Notes: generated by a model from the sequence alone, not told the origin. A stretch of 64,000 nucleotides of DNA from Orientallactaga sibirica (GCA_036365145.1 JAEOAD010000025.1:29707001-29771000), one strand, 5' to 3'. Counted from the stretch's first letter, positions 21,346 through 30,835 are shown. A program made the numbers and translations.

Positions 21346-21536
21346 TTTAAATATATTTACTTATTTGAGAGAGTGAGGGAGTGTGAGTATGAGCTTGCCA
21401 GAGCCTCTTGCTGCTGCAAACGAATTCCAGATTCTTTCACCACTTTGTGCATCTGGCTTTACGTAATGGGGAACTGAGCCAAGCAGGCAGGCTTTGCAAG
21501 CGAGTGCCTTTAACCACTGAACAATCTCTCTAGCCC
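21346..21536 (-). mobile_element. DIP SINE
   Basis: Antisense, again tail to tail with the copy before it. Confidence 0.8.
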
Positions 21537-21562
21537 AATAAGTATATTTTTAATGAGGAAAG

Positions 21563-21760
21563 ATGGGGCTGAAGTTAACAACACTCACTTGAAGAGCCCA
21601 CTGGCTCAGGTTCAATTCCCCAGTATCCACACAAAGCCACATGCACAAAGTGGTGTTGTGCATCTGAAGTTTGTCTGCAATTATAGGAGGCCCTTGTGCA
21701 CCCATAGTCACCCTTTCTCTATCTCCACCTCTCTCTCTTAAATAAAGAAATAAATAAATA
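21563..21760 (+). mobile_element. DIP SINE
   Basis: Diverged head 'agatggggctgaagttaaca', clear B box and tail. Confidence 0.75.
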
Positions 21761-21765
21761 TTTTT

Positions 21766-21960
21766 TTAATGAAGAAAGGCATCAGAATAATAGAGGATCT
21801 GGTTAGAGGGAGGAAGGGATTCAGTGGAAGAGATATTTTATTGATGAATATGCCTGTAAGACTCATGGAGATGAATAAAATTCAAAAAAGGTTAATGCTC
21901 TGGGAAGAGACCTGTGCGTTTCCTAATTCTTATTATTTTTTCAAACTTTTTAAAAATTTT
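21766..21960 (+). mobile_element. Possible L1 3' terminal piece
   Basis: 'gcatcagaataatagaggat' resembles the pre-terminal block of the other L1 copies. The match is weak. Confidence 0.35.
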
Positions 21961-21964
21961 TAAA

Positions 21965-22224
21965 TTTTTTTTTTTTTTGGAGAGAGACACAGAGAGAGAG
22001 AGAGAGAGAGGAAGACAGAGATGGGAGCGCCAGCAGTGTCTCAGCTGCTGCGAACGAAATCCAGATGTGTTCGCCCCCTTGTGGTCAAGTGCGGCATTGC
22101 GCCCTTGTGTCACTTTGCATCTGGCTAAACGTGGGACCTGGAGATTGGAACCGCTGGAGATTGGAACCAGTGTTCTTAGGCTTAGGAGGCAGGCGCCTTA
22201 ACCCCTAAGCCATCTCTCAAGCCC
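21965..22224 (-). mobile_element. DIP SINE, long subfamily
   Basis: Flanked by 'taattcttattattttt' (about 21921 and 22225). CTCF-like bases at 22071-22084. Confidence 0.95.
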
Positions 22225-22320
22225 ATAATTCTTATTATTTTTAACCCAAATACCACAGGCTGATGTTTCCTCGTGAACACTAAATTTGAAGTAAATGATA
22301 TGCAGTGATTCAAATTTAGA

Positions 22321-22400
22321 GCTACAAGCCTGGTGTGTGCAGCTCAGTAATAGAACACACACCGGGCCTGCACAAGGCCCTAGTTCCATTCCCAAGGGGA
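22321..22400 (+). mobile_element. ID-like SINE
   Basis: 'gtgtgtgcagctcagtaata' to 'ctagttccattccc' gives diverged A and B boxes. Confidence 0.45.
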
Positions 22401-22449
22401 AGAAGAGAGAGAAGAAATTAGACAGAAAGGTACTTTCTATGTTCATGTT

Positions 22450-22451
22450 AT

Positions 22452-22520
<69 letters not shown>
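22450..22520. repeat. (TA)n(TACA)n microsatellite
   Basis: About 35 bases of TA followed by seven TACA units. Confidence 0.95.
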
Positions 22521-22521
<1 letters not shown>

Positions 22522-22523
22522 TC

Positions 22524-23118
22524 TCTTTACTTCTTTGCAGAAATTCTCTGAATCAATTGAATGATATTTCATTGAGCTCATGTGTAGCATATCTCTGTTT
22601 CCAAGGTTTTATTTTGCTTTGTTGTCCAATTATTTTCATCCTAGTTAACGTTGAACTTAGGAAATTGAACTAGATAATCAAAGTCTGAGAATAACAAGGT
22701 TGAAAGCTGAGCCCTAAATGGGTCATGTACATTATCTACGCCAATGCTCAGAAAAGAGCATGGCAGAGGAGGCTGAAAAAATGTAAGAGCTGAAGGGAGG
22801 GATGAGCCTTACAGAGTGTTTTCTTCCAAATAAAACATGGCCAGTGTACTCTTGAACTCGAAGGAATGGTGATTGTCAGAATATGACATGCAGAAGGGTA
22901 GACCCTGTCGACATTATGTCATGGAAGGAGGAGGGTCATGCAAGCCTACAGTCCTCTGTAGGAACCTACAGGCAGTTAATTGCTTGGGGAGAAAGACATT
23001 TTCCTCAGTGGAGTAGTCACTGGATAAGGTGCTCATGTGCCTGTGAATAATTCCTCACTCATGCTCTAGTGAACAGCCCTAACACACACTGGATCACCCC
23101 CTCCAAAAAAAGATGCCA
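22524..23118. other. Unclassified intergenic DNA
   Basis: Nearly 600 bases with no recognised repeat or exon. Confidence 0.4.
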
Positions 23119-23333
23119 GGGCTGGAGAAATGGCTTAACGGTTATGGCCCCTGCCTGCTAAGCCTAAGAAGGACAGTTCCAATCTTCAGGTCCCACATTT
23201 AGCCAGATGCAAAGTGAGGCCGCAAAGTCGCACTTGACCACACGAGGGCGCATGCTTCTGGATTTCGTTCGCAGCAGCTGAGAGGCTGCTGGTGCACCCA
23301 TCTCTGTCTTCTTCTCCCTCTCTCGGTGTCTCT

Positions 23334-23368
<35 letters not shown>
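23119..23368 (+). mobile_element. DIP SINE, long subfamily
   Basis: Long-form body ending in a 33-base A tract instead of AAATAAAT. CTCF-like bases at 23238-23251. Confidence 0.9.
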
Positions 23369-23370
<2 letters not shown>

Positions 23371-23496
23371 TACCAGGCATGGTGGCACACACCTTTAATC
23401 CCAGCACTTGGGAGGCACAGGTAGTAGGATTGCCATGAGTTCAAGGCCAGCCTGGGCTACATAAGAGTCCCTGTCTCAATAACATAAAAAAAAAAA
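23371..23496 (+). mobile_element. B1 SINE, internal deletion
   Basis: Lacks the 'ctgagactacatagtgaatt' block, so it resembles a monomeric/older form. Confidence 0.8.
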
Positions 23497-23522
23497 GCAT
23501 TTTTCTTTAAAATATTGTTACT

Positions 23523-23690
23523 GCTGGGCGTGGTGGCACATGCCTTTAATCCCAGCACTTGGGAGGCAGAGGTAGGAGATTTGCCATGAGTTAGAGACCA
23601 CCCTGAGACTACAAAGTGAATTTCAGCTCAGCCTGGGCCAAAGTGAGACCCTACCTCAAAAAAACAAACAAAATAAATAAATAAAATATT
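23523..23690 (+). mobile_element. B1 SINE
   Basis: Full-length; 'aatattgttac' occurs before and after (target duplication). Confidence 0.95.
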
Positions 23691-23844
23691 GTTACTTTCT
23701 CATTTTCCATTTGAATTTTTATATAAATTTATGTGCTCTTTTTAAATGAGAATTCAAACACTAAAGTGATCCTTCTACTAGGGACCAAATGTTTCCTGTG
23801 CTTTGGCATGATTCCAACATGCGTCTTGCCTGAAAAAGTGTGAT

Positions 23845-24285
23845 GTGTTTTTAACAGATGTGCTGGGCACATCAATCATGTCCCCTGTGAAGCTTGGGCA
23901 CGGCACAGACGACCAGGCTCAGGGGACTTTCTATGTCCTGCCGCCCCACTTGGAAGAGCAGGTCACAGTGCCACAAGCAGCTCCTGGGGTTCAGCTGGGG
24001 AGTCTCCCGCACTACCACACTATCACCACCGCGCTCCTGGGCGGCAAACCACAGCCATGCGGAGGGCTGCATCTGCAGCGCAGGGTGGAAAGCCTTGGCT
24101 GCAGCGTGTGCAAGTGTGGTTGGCAGGGGGCGCAGGCGCAGGCAGCTGGAGCGGGAGTCCCACCAGCTGGGGGCGCAGGCAACCCGCAGGCCAACTTGGG
24201 GCTCCCGGACTGCACAGCCAGCAGGCAGGGCATCCCCAAGACAAAGTTGACCTGTCAAAGGGATACTATTTTTTCTTTTCTTTTT
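23845..24285 (+). other. GC-rich open segment of unknown origin
   Basis: A GC-rich block (about 23880-24245), dense in CpG compared with its surroundings, is open in one + frame for 161 codons (23845-24330). It is also open in several other frames on both strands, as GC-rich DNA often is. The last 15 codons run into an antisense B1. There is no clear splice pair, poly(A) tail or recognised domain. It may be a retrocopy fragment, an exon of an unknown transcript or a small CpG island. I do not recognise the protein. Confidence 0.3.
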
Positions 24286-24412
24286 GAGACAGTCTCATTG
24301 TTGTCCAGGCTAGCCTCTAATTCCATATAGCTGAGGCTGGCCTTGGATTTCTGATCCTCTTGCCTCCCAGGTGTTGGGGTTAAATGGCCTGTGCCACCAC
24401 AAGTGGCTCCTT
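24286..24412 (-). mobile_element. Old B1 SINE
   Basis: 'tttgagacagtctcattgtt' to 'gtgccaccacaagtggct', muroid-like form. Confidence 0.75.
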
Positions 24413-24429
24413 CTCAATAAAAAAAATAA

Positions 24430-24520
24430 GTGAATTCCTGGTCAGCCTGGGCTAGAGTGAGACTCTACCTCCAAAAACCAAAAGTAAATAAATAATATAA
24501 ATAAATAAATAAATAAATAA
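24430..24520 (+). mobile_element. B1 SINE, 5' truncated
   Basis: Only the right third and an AAATAAATAA tail. Confidence 0.8.
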
Positions 24521-24629
24521 GAACAAGACCTGCAATTCTATCAAGATTTTCTGGATTGACTTAACCCAACTAGCACCTCAGTCAGACTTTTATTATTATT
24601 ATTATTATTTTAATTTTAAATTTTTTCTG

Positions 24630-24745
24630 GGTGTAGTGGCTCACGCCTATAATCCTAGCATTTCAGAGGCTTGCCATAGGTTTGAAGTGAATTCCAGGTC
24701 AGCCTGGGCTACAGTGAGACCCTGCTCAACAACAACAAAAAAGCA
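24630..24745 (+). mobile_element. B1 SINE, internal deletion
   Basis: 'tctgggtgtagtggctcacg' start, AACAACAACAAAAAA tail. Confidence 0.75.
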
Positions 24746-24755
24746 AAATTTTACT

Positions 24756-24930
24756 ATGTGTGTGGCATGTATATGTGTACACATGTGGTGTATGCACCTG
24801 TGCAAAAGTGCACAAGCCCCATGCATGTGTGTGTGTGTGGGGGTTTACAGGCATGCACAGCCATGCCTGGCTTTTTATATGGGTACTGGGGATTCAACTC
24901 TTACTCACTAGACTCTTCTCTCCAGCCCTC
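24756..24930 (-). mobile_element. B4-like SINE fragment
   Basis: TG-rich stretch then 'tttatatgggtactggggat' and 'ttctctccagccct', an antisense tRNA-like head. Confidence 0.45.
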
Positions 24931-24945
24931 CCCTCCCCTATTTGA

Positions 24946-25088
24946 TTTTGAGCGACGTTTCATATAACCCAGGCTGGCTTCAAATATGCTGTGTAGTCAA
25001 GGATGACCTTGAATTCCTAACCCTTCTGCCTCTAGCTCCTGAGCGCTGAGATTGGTGGCATGTGCTATCACACATCACACCCAGCTTT
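24946..25088 (-). mobile_element. Old B1 SINE
   Basis: 'cataacccaggctggcttca'-type sequence ending 'cacatcacacccagctt'. Confidence 0.7.
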
Positions 25089-25288
25089 TATCGTGAGTTT
25101 TTTTTTAATTAAAAGAACATTTATTTTGTAGGTGTTGCCATTCAAGGTCACACCTCCATGAAACCAGAAATGTGTTCAAGGCAGAGATAGCCTTTATTCT
25201 GTCCTACTTTTCCTCCTTGTGTGCATATAAGATATGTCATCTCCAAGATTATCATTAATACACAATATTCACTCTTCCACAGACCTTA

Positions 25289-25356
25289 CCACGGTGATCC
25301 TCCTACCTCTGCCTCCTGAGTGCTGAGATTAAAGGCGTGCACCACCACACCCAGTG
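25289..25356 (-). mobile_element. B1 SINE 5' fragment
   Basis: Antisense left end only. Confidence 0.8.
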
Positions 25357-26035
25357 AGATGACATATTTCTACATGCATATAAAGAGGAAAAAATGTACT
25401 AACAAGGAGTTAGAGTGCACAGACACTAGATAGAAGTGAAAGGCACAGCTGTCCATGCTGATGGACGTTAGACAGTGCTAGTGCTCAACAGTAATTTACT
25501 CATGAAGTTTCCTTAGTTTTAAGGGTATTATGGCCTGGAGATAGGAATGACATTCTCAGGTAATTCATCTCCCCCTACCAATCTAACACAAGGGCTTATG
25601 AATGTACCCTACCACTGAGCTACACCCAGCCTTTGTTAATTCTTTTAAAAGTCAATAATCATTTGAGCATATTTCATTTGGATGTTTCTCTTTAGCCCGC
25701 CCCCTTCCTTCCTATAGGTGAGGTGTAGTGTAAGCCGTTACAATTGAAGTGAAAATGATCTTCACTAATTTCTGATACCTTACAGTCCTTGGATTTACTG
25801 GTACATTTAGCTAATCTCGCATTTCTCACTTTTTAGTTTTCGCTGGGATCCTGAAATAGTGTAAGCTGTTGAAACTTCATTTGGATATGGAAATCACATA
25901 GTTTGGCAGAGCAACTTGCCAGTATTTAAAATCACTACTGGCAGCAAGTGTACCTGAGTCAGACAGCCTCCCTACCACTGGGATTGCCTCCCCTCCCCAA
26001 AGCTGCCTTTTCAGCTCTTCTGATACTATGGTGTC
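25357..26035. other. Mostly unclassified intergenic DNA
   Basis: Apart from a weak antisense ID-like piece (25578-25634), nothing is recognised. Confidence 0.4.
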
Positions 26036-26403
26036 CGTGGTAGTTTGAATAAATGGCCCCCAATATATTCAGTGTTTTATTAATTTGTAGTTTGCATCTG
26101 CAGCCACCTGGCTGGAGGCAGTGTCAGGGGGCGGATCTTAAGGTGTGGTGGTGGGTTTAGGATTTCAATCTAAAAATATGCAAAGTGTGCCTAGCTGGAG
26201 TTCCTGAGTTGTGCTGTGCTGTGAGGTTTTTGGCTTGCTGCTTTTGCTCTCTGTGTTTGCTCCTGTGAAGGCAGGCAACTTCTTCTGCCATTGTGGAACT
26301 TCCCCTGGATCTGTAAACTTCAATAAATCCCTTCCTCCATCACTGTGCCTGGTCTGGAATTTCATCTCAGCGGACCGGAAGCTGTCTGCTACAGAGCCCT
26401 TTT
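26036..26403 (+). mobile_element. MaLR-type LTR (ORR1/MT-like)
   Basis: 'gtggtagtttgaataaatgg' start, AATAAA-type signal in 'cttcaataaatcccttcctc', and a 'ctgtctgctaca' end are typical of rodent ERVL-MaLR LTRs. Same family as 31406 and 35930. Confidence 0.7.
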
Positions 26404-26477
26404 CCTAATGTCTCTTCTACAAGCAAACAGAAGACTCTGCTTTGTAAAGCTGTATTACTGACAGTTTTTCTTTTCCT

Positions 26478-26655
26478 TTTTTACATTTTATTAATTTGCT
26501 CAGATGCACGTGTGTGCTTACGTAGGTGGGTGTGCCGGGGTCTCTTGCACCTGCAGACCAATGCCCATCCAGGTTTATGTGGGTGGCCGGGGAATTAAAT
26601 CCGGGGCTGGCCGACTTCCCAAGCCTCTGTAACTTCCCGGACATCTCCTCAGCCT
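26478..26655 (-). mobile_element. DIP SINE, diverged
   Basis: 'gtgtgccggggtctcttgca' to 'catctcctcagcc'. Confidence 0.6.
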
Positions 26656-26711
26656 GATTCTGTTTTTCCTAAGAGGCTTGGTTGTGCTTGCTCACTTTAC
26701 ATAATGCCACT

Positions 26712-26850
26712 TTTTTGTTTTTGTTTTTCCAGGTAGGGTTTCACTCTAGCCCAGGCTGACCTGGAATTCACTATGCAGTCTTCTTATCCTCCTGCCACTC
26801 ACATCCAGAGTGTTGGGATAAGTGTACACCACCACATCTGATTTATGCAG
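26712..26850 (-). mobile_element. B1 SINE
   Basis: Internal deletion after 'ctatgcagtct'. Confidence 0.8.
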
Positions 26851-26925
26851 TGTTGGGGTTTGAACCCAGGGCCTCCTTCATGCTAGTAAAACACTCTTAT
26901 CAGCTGAAATACCGCCCCAGATGAG
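26851..26925 (-). mobile_element. ID-like SINE fragment
   Basis: 'gggtttgaacccagggcctc' keeps the B-box complement well. Confidence 0.55.
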
Positions 26926-26971
26926 AAATATTAGTTTTAACAGCTTTATTGTGAATTTTGGGGTTACACTT

Positions 26972-27165
26972 TTTTAAAAAGATTTTTTATTTGAGACAGA
27001 GAGGAGAGTGGGAATGGGTACGCCAGGGCGGCTAGCCACTGTGAACGAGCTCCAGATGCATGCACCACCATGTGCATCTGGCTTACATGGGACCTGGAGA
27101 ATCGAACCTGGATCCTTAGGCTGTGCAGGAAAGCGCCTTAAGTGCTAAGTCATCTCTCCAGCCTG
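26972..27165 (-). mobile_element. DIP SINE
   Basis: 'gtgcatctggcttacatggg', head complement 'agtcatctctccagcc'. Confidence 0.85.
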
Positions 27166-27204
27166 GGGTTAAGCATTTTGACTTTCACAGTTCCTCCTCT
27201 TCTT

Positions 27205-27352
27205 TTGGTTTCTGTAGGTAAGGTCTCAATCTAGCCCAGGCTGACCTGGAATTCACTGTGTAGTCTCAGGCTGGCCTCGAACTTACAGCGATTCTTCTAC
27301 CTCTGCCTCCCGAGTGCTGGGATTACGTCGTGCGCCACCACACGAGACTGAG
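27205..27352 (-). mobile_element. B1 SINE
   Basis: 'gtaggtaaggtctcaatcta' to 'gcgccaccacacgagact'. Confidence 0.85.
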
Positions 27353-27539
27353 ACAGGGCGTTGTATTGCACAGCTTGGACTCCGCAGGAGATGTAGCTAA
27401 GGTCTTTACCCCCGAGTCCTCAGCTTCCCCTTCCAGCACCACACCTAGCTTTAGGCTAATTTCTCATTAATTAACTACAGAAAGTATGTAGCATCAGGGG
27501 GAAAATGCTACTTGTAATAATTCAACTCTCTTTTTTGTT

Positions 27540-27660
27540 TTTTCACTGTAGGCCAGGCTGAGCTGGAACTTGCACTGTATTCTCAGGAGGGCCTCTTCTT
27601 CAGGGATCCTCCTACTTCAGCCTGCCAAGTGCTGGACGGAAGATGCTCCACCACGCCTTT
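27540..27660 (-). mobile_element. Old B1 SINE
   Basis: 'cactgtaggccaggctgagc' to 'ctccaccacgcc'. It is the last repeat before the CpG island. Confidence 0.65.
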
Positions 27661-28228
27661 ACGACTTGAATGGAGTCCTGGCTTTTATTATTATTGTTTT
27701 TGTTATTATTATTTTGGTGACCCACTTTCTTTCCCAGAGCTTTCAGCTAGACTGCTGTGATTTCTGCCGTGTGCAGGAGAGACCTGGGTCCCGGTGAAGC
27801 ACACCACTCGTTACCCTTTCCTTAAGCAACGTTTCTGCGGTCTGATTCCACCATCCGGTTACAACGTCCCTGCAGCTGCAGAACGAGCAGTGCAGCGCCC
27901 TGGGCGCTCACACTGAGCTCGGCGGTTCTTTGCGGCCGGGGGTGGAGAGAGACGGTGTGTCCAGGGCTCGAGCGAGGACACCGGGGAGCCGAGGCCTGGC
28001 ACTGGCGTCCGCCCGCCCGGACCATCGCGGCCTCGGGCCCGCGCGCGACGACGCAGGACCGCGGCCCGTCGGGATGCAGCCCCGCCCCAGGCTCTGGGGC
28101 GATCGCGGGCTCCTCGGTGCAGCGCCCAGGCCGGCCGCAGCCGAGCTCCCCGCGCCCCGGCAGCCGCCCGCGCCGCGGCCCTTTGTACGTGCTCCGCGGC
28201 GTGCGAGCCAGCGAGCGAGCGCGCCCGG

Positions 28229-28267
28229 CACGTGACCCCGCCGAACGTGGCATTGTGTTATCACGTG
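28229..28267. promoter_or_regulatory. ZNF292: Twin CACGTGACCC E-box/CLEAR-like elements
   Basis: CACGTG at 28229-28234 and 28262-28267. Both are followed by ACCC, exactly 33 bases apart and 37-75 bases upstream of the ATG. The second (TCACGTGACC) matches the USF/MITF/TFEB-type consensus. The sequence is seen directly; factor binding is inferred. Confidence 0.6.
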
Positions 28268-28300
28268 ACCCAAGGTGCGTACGCGACGGAGCGGGCTGCG

Positions 28301-28311
28301 AAGATGGCGGA
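28301..28311 (+). promoter_or_regulatory. ZNF292: YY1-like site over the start codon
   Basis: AAGATGGCGGA overlaps the initiator ATG. AANATGGCGGC is the YY1 motif often found just downstream of transcription starts in TATA-less promoters. The same bases give a strong Kozak context (A at -3, G at +4). Confidence 0.55.
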
Positions 28312-28474
28312 CGAGGAGGCCGAGCGGGAGAGGCCGGGCCGCGGCGGCGGCGGCGGCTGCGTGGCGGAGCTGGCGCGCCTGGGCGAGCGGCTGCAGGAGC
28401 TGGAGCGCCGGCTGCGGGAGAGCCGGGTGCCGGCCGTGGACGCGGCCACCGAGTACTGTCAGCAGCTGTGCCAG
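28304..28474 (+). CDS. ZNF292: ZNF292 coding exon 1 (5' end of gene)
   Basis: Encodes the first 57 residues of zinc finger protein 292, a very large nuclear C2H2 zinc-finger transcription factor. The rat homologue was described as a pituitary co-activator of growth hormone transcription. The exon starts M-A-D-E-E-A-E, then a short poly-Gly run. A charged, heptad-like helix (L-A-R-L-G-E-R-L-Q-E-L-E-R-R-L) and V-P-A-V-D-A-A-T follow. It ends with Y-C-Q-Q-L-C-Q, agreeing with the known ZNF292 N-terminus and clearly differing from its paralogue RLF. The ATG is chosen for its Kozak context and the family's conserved start. The frame is open upstream, but without an ATG. The donor is CAG|GTGAGC, phase 0. 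No zinc finger lies in this exon; in known orthologues they are in the giant last exon. CGG repeats at about 28338-28352 encode the Gly run and may vary in length. Confidence 0.95.
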
Positions 28475-28520
28475 GTGAGCGCCCGCCGTCCCCTCCCCCT
28501 TCCTTCTTCCCCGCAGGAGG

Positions 28521-28545
28521 GAGCGGGCGGGCGGGCGGGCGGGGA
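28521..28545 (+). promoter_or_regulatory. G-quadruplex-prone (GGGC)n tract
   Basis: At least five GGG runs separated by single C bases lie on the non-template strand about 50 bases after the exon 1 donor. This arrangement favours G4 and R-loop formation. Confidence 0.55.
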
Positions 28546-29149
28546 AGCGGGCGCGGACGAGGCCCGGCACCTTTGTGCGCCGGCCGCGGCGCTCGGGCGG
28601 ACGGCAGCGATGCGCGCCCGGCACGCACGGCTCCCTCCCTGCCCTCCCCCGCCCGCCCGCCCGGCTGCAGGCCCAGCCGGCTCCCCGCGCTCTCGTACGC
28701 CGGGCCGCGGCTCGGGGCCGGCCTCCGCCCGCACCATCCCCGCCCTCCGCTCCCCTGTCCTCCGCGGCCGGGACCCGGGCGCGATCCCGCGCACGCTTCC
28801 CCGCGGCCCGCCCCCGGCCCGGCCCGGCCCGTCTTTCCGGCCTTTGTTGTCGGCGCTGCCCGCGTCTCGAAGGTCTTTGTTGACGTTCCGCCGGCCTGGG
28901 CCCGCCCGTCGGCGGGTGGAGGCGCGCCGGGCGTCCGCGCGCGGGCAGCCGGGGGAAGCCGGGGCGGCCCCGGGTTCGGGTCTCGGCAGCACCCCTCCTC
29001 CCCCAGGCTCCACCCCAGCTGCCCTGTGGCGGGCTCCCCGGGACTGCGGAGGGGACTGGGGGAGCCTGTGATGGATCTGCGCCGGGGACACTGTCACGTC
29101 TTTTCCGGGCCCAAGGACATGGCTGGGTGGTGACTGCGTCTGGCCAGGG

Positions 29150-29789
29150 TGTAGGATGATGCTGTAGGACAGGAAGCAGTGTGGATCCACACTTGGATTG
29201 GATCACACACCCTCCACACTTAGCCTCTTCTAGGGAGCTGCTTCTGGCTACGGAGATTTTTTTTGTTGTTGTTAAACTGTCTAATTGAGGGGGAAATAGG
29301 CCATTTTTTAATACATCGAGTTAATTAGTGATTGTATCATTCTAGAGGATTTGTTTTGTAAATATTGACATCTGAAGAGTGGCAAAGACTTAACATTAAG
29401 ATCACGGGTACTCGATCACATACAAAAGATTGTCCATTGCTATTTTGCCCTTTATTCACGTGAATTATTTGAAGGTTGTTTACTAAGACCATTCTGACAT
29501 GAGGAATGGCTTTTCTGGGGGTATATGCAATCACCGAGTTCCTCATTTAAGGTGACAGGTCTGAAGGCAGAATTAGAGATTCTGTCATTGCTTTTAATTT
29601 TACTGAATTACTTAAATTTGTCAATTGCTCTGTCCTGCAGGTACCCACTTATTCTTGGTCTTTAGATAATGAAGATTCGCTTTAAACGTGAACAATTATT
29701 TTAGTGTTGTATCTGTAATAGAAATCTTTCATTTACAAGTGGAGTCAGCTTTTATTAGTTTTATTATTATTTATTATTAGGAAAAAAAA
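29150..29789. other. Unclassified intronic DNA
   Basis: About 640 bases flanking the CpG island with no repeat recognised. Confidence 0.45.
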
Positions 29790-29866
29790 AAGACCTGGCT
29801 GACCTGGACTTACCATGTAGGTCTCCAGAACATTGGGATTACAGTCCTGTGCCAACACACCCAGTT
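29790..29866 (-). mobile_element. B1 SINE fragment
   Basis: 'tggctgacctggacttacca' to 'gccaacacacccagtt', internally deleted. Confidence 0.7.
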
Positions 29867-29909
29867 TGGAGTCAGCTTTTAAAAAATATTTTCTTCCTTC
29901 TCTTCCTTT

Positions 29910-29970
29910 CTTCCTTCCTTCCTTCCTTCCTTCCTTCCTTCCTTCCTTCCTTCCTTCCTTCCTTCCTTCC
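29910..29970. repeat. (TTCC)n microsatellite
   Basis: About 15 uninterrupted TTCC units, grown from the tail side of the adjacent DIP. Confidence 0.95.
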
Positions 29971-29975
29971 CCTCT

Positions 29976-30186
29976 TTATTTCTTTCTCTCTTTCTTCACA
30001 TAGAAAGAGGCAGATAAATAGAGAAAAAGAGAGAATGGGTGCTCTGGGGTCTCCAACCACTGCAAACGAATTCTAGAAGCATGCACTACCTTGTGCATCT
30101 GGCCTTCGTGGGTCCTGGGGAATTGAACCTGGGTCCTTAGGCTTCGCAGGCAAGAACCTTAACCACTAGGCGATCTCTCCAGCCCA
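29976..30186 (-). mobile_element. DIP SINE
   Basis: Complete antisense copy. 'tggagt(c/t)agctttt' on both sides looks like its target duplication. Confidence 0.9.
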
Positions 30187-30361
30187 TGGAGTTAGCTTTT
30201 TTAACCCAATGAAAGATACAAGTCTAGCTTTGCTTAAGGTGTTTTTCCCCACATAATGTCTACTGATGGTTTTAAGGATAATTCTGGGAAAATGAAATTT
30301 TATGCAAGCTAAACATGTCTTTTTAGGCATGTGATAAGAAATTACTTGAAAGTTAAGCTTT

Positions 30362-30417
30362 GTGGGGCAGGGGCACGGGATTTAATCTAGGGACGCTGAG
30401 GTACATCCCCAGCCCTA
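30362..30417 (-). mobile_element. ID-like SINE fragment
   Basis: 'ggatttaatctagggacgct' to 'acatccccagccct'. Confidence 0.5.
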
Positions 30418-30427
30418 GAGTGACTTT

Positions 30428-30590
30428 CTTTTTTTTTTTTTTTTTTGGTTTTGCAAGGTAGGGTCTCACTCTGGTCCAGGCTGACCTGGAATTAACTATG
30501 TAGTCTCAGGGTGGCCTCGAACTCTCGGCGATCCTCCTACCTCTGCCTCCCGAGTGCTGGGATTAAAGGCGTGCGCCACCACGCCCGGCT
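30428..30590 (-). mobile_element. B1 SINE
   Basis: Near-consensus antisense copy ending 'gcgccaccacgcccggct'. Confidence 0.95.
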
Positions 30591-30592
30591 TC

Positions 30593-30690
30593 TTTTTTTT
30601 TTTTTTTTTGAGGAGGGGCTTTACTCTAGCCCAGACTAACCTGGAACTCACACTGTAGCATCAGGCTGGCCTTGAACTCACTCGTCATGC
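30593..30690 (-). mobile_element. B1 SINE, partial
   Basis: Antisense right half only, ending at 'cttgaactcactcg'. Confidence 0.75.
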
Positions 30691-30835
30691 CAATGACTTG
30701 GTTTTTGATGGTGGCATTCGGCACTGATGGTGATTAGAGCCATCCTGCCAGGGGACATTTATCCCTCTGTCCAGACTCCCATGTCTCTTTTTGAGAGACA
30801 TAGAACAGAAAGAAAAAAATGTATTTTTAAGTTTT

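Larger units (their letters stand above)
27830..29110. promoter_or_regulatory. ZNF292: CpG island at the ZNF292 5' end
   Basis: About 1.3 kb of CpG-dense, repeat-free DNA begins about 470 bases upstream of the start codon and reaches about 640 bases into intron 1. It contains GC boxes (for example CCCCGCCCC at 28080-28088). It has no TATA box near the coding start, consistent with a broad housekeeping-type promoter. Very long open frames on both strands here result from the low frequency of stop codons in GC-rich DNA. Confidence 0.9.

Noticed and set aside
22450..22520. Replication origin or promoter from the TA-rich tract
   Set aside because: It is a simple (TA)n(TACA)n microsatellite.
1..27830. 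CGA or another upstream neighbour gene
   Set aside because: I looked for exon-like open segments with splice sites and signal-peptide or cystine-knot patterns and saw none; the neighbour must lie further upstream.
28232..28303. In-frame 24-codon extension upstream of the ZNF292 start
   Set aside because: It has no ATG (it would begin at GTG), and the ATG at 28304 has an excellent context and matches the family's N-terminus.
27822..29206. Very long open frames on both strands (up to 432 codons) across the CpG island
   Set aside because: GC-rich DNA has few stop codons. The frames contradict each other, cross the ZNF292 splice donor and have Ala/Arg/Pro-rich low-complexity composition.
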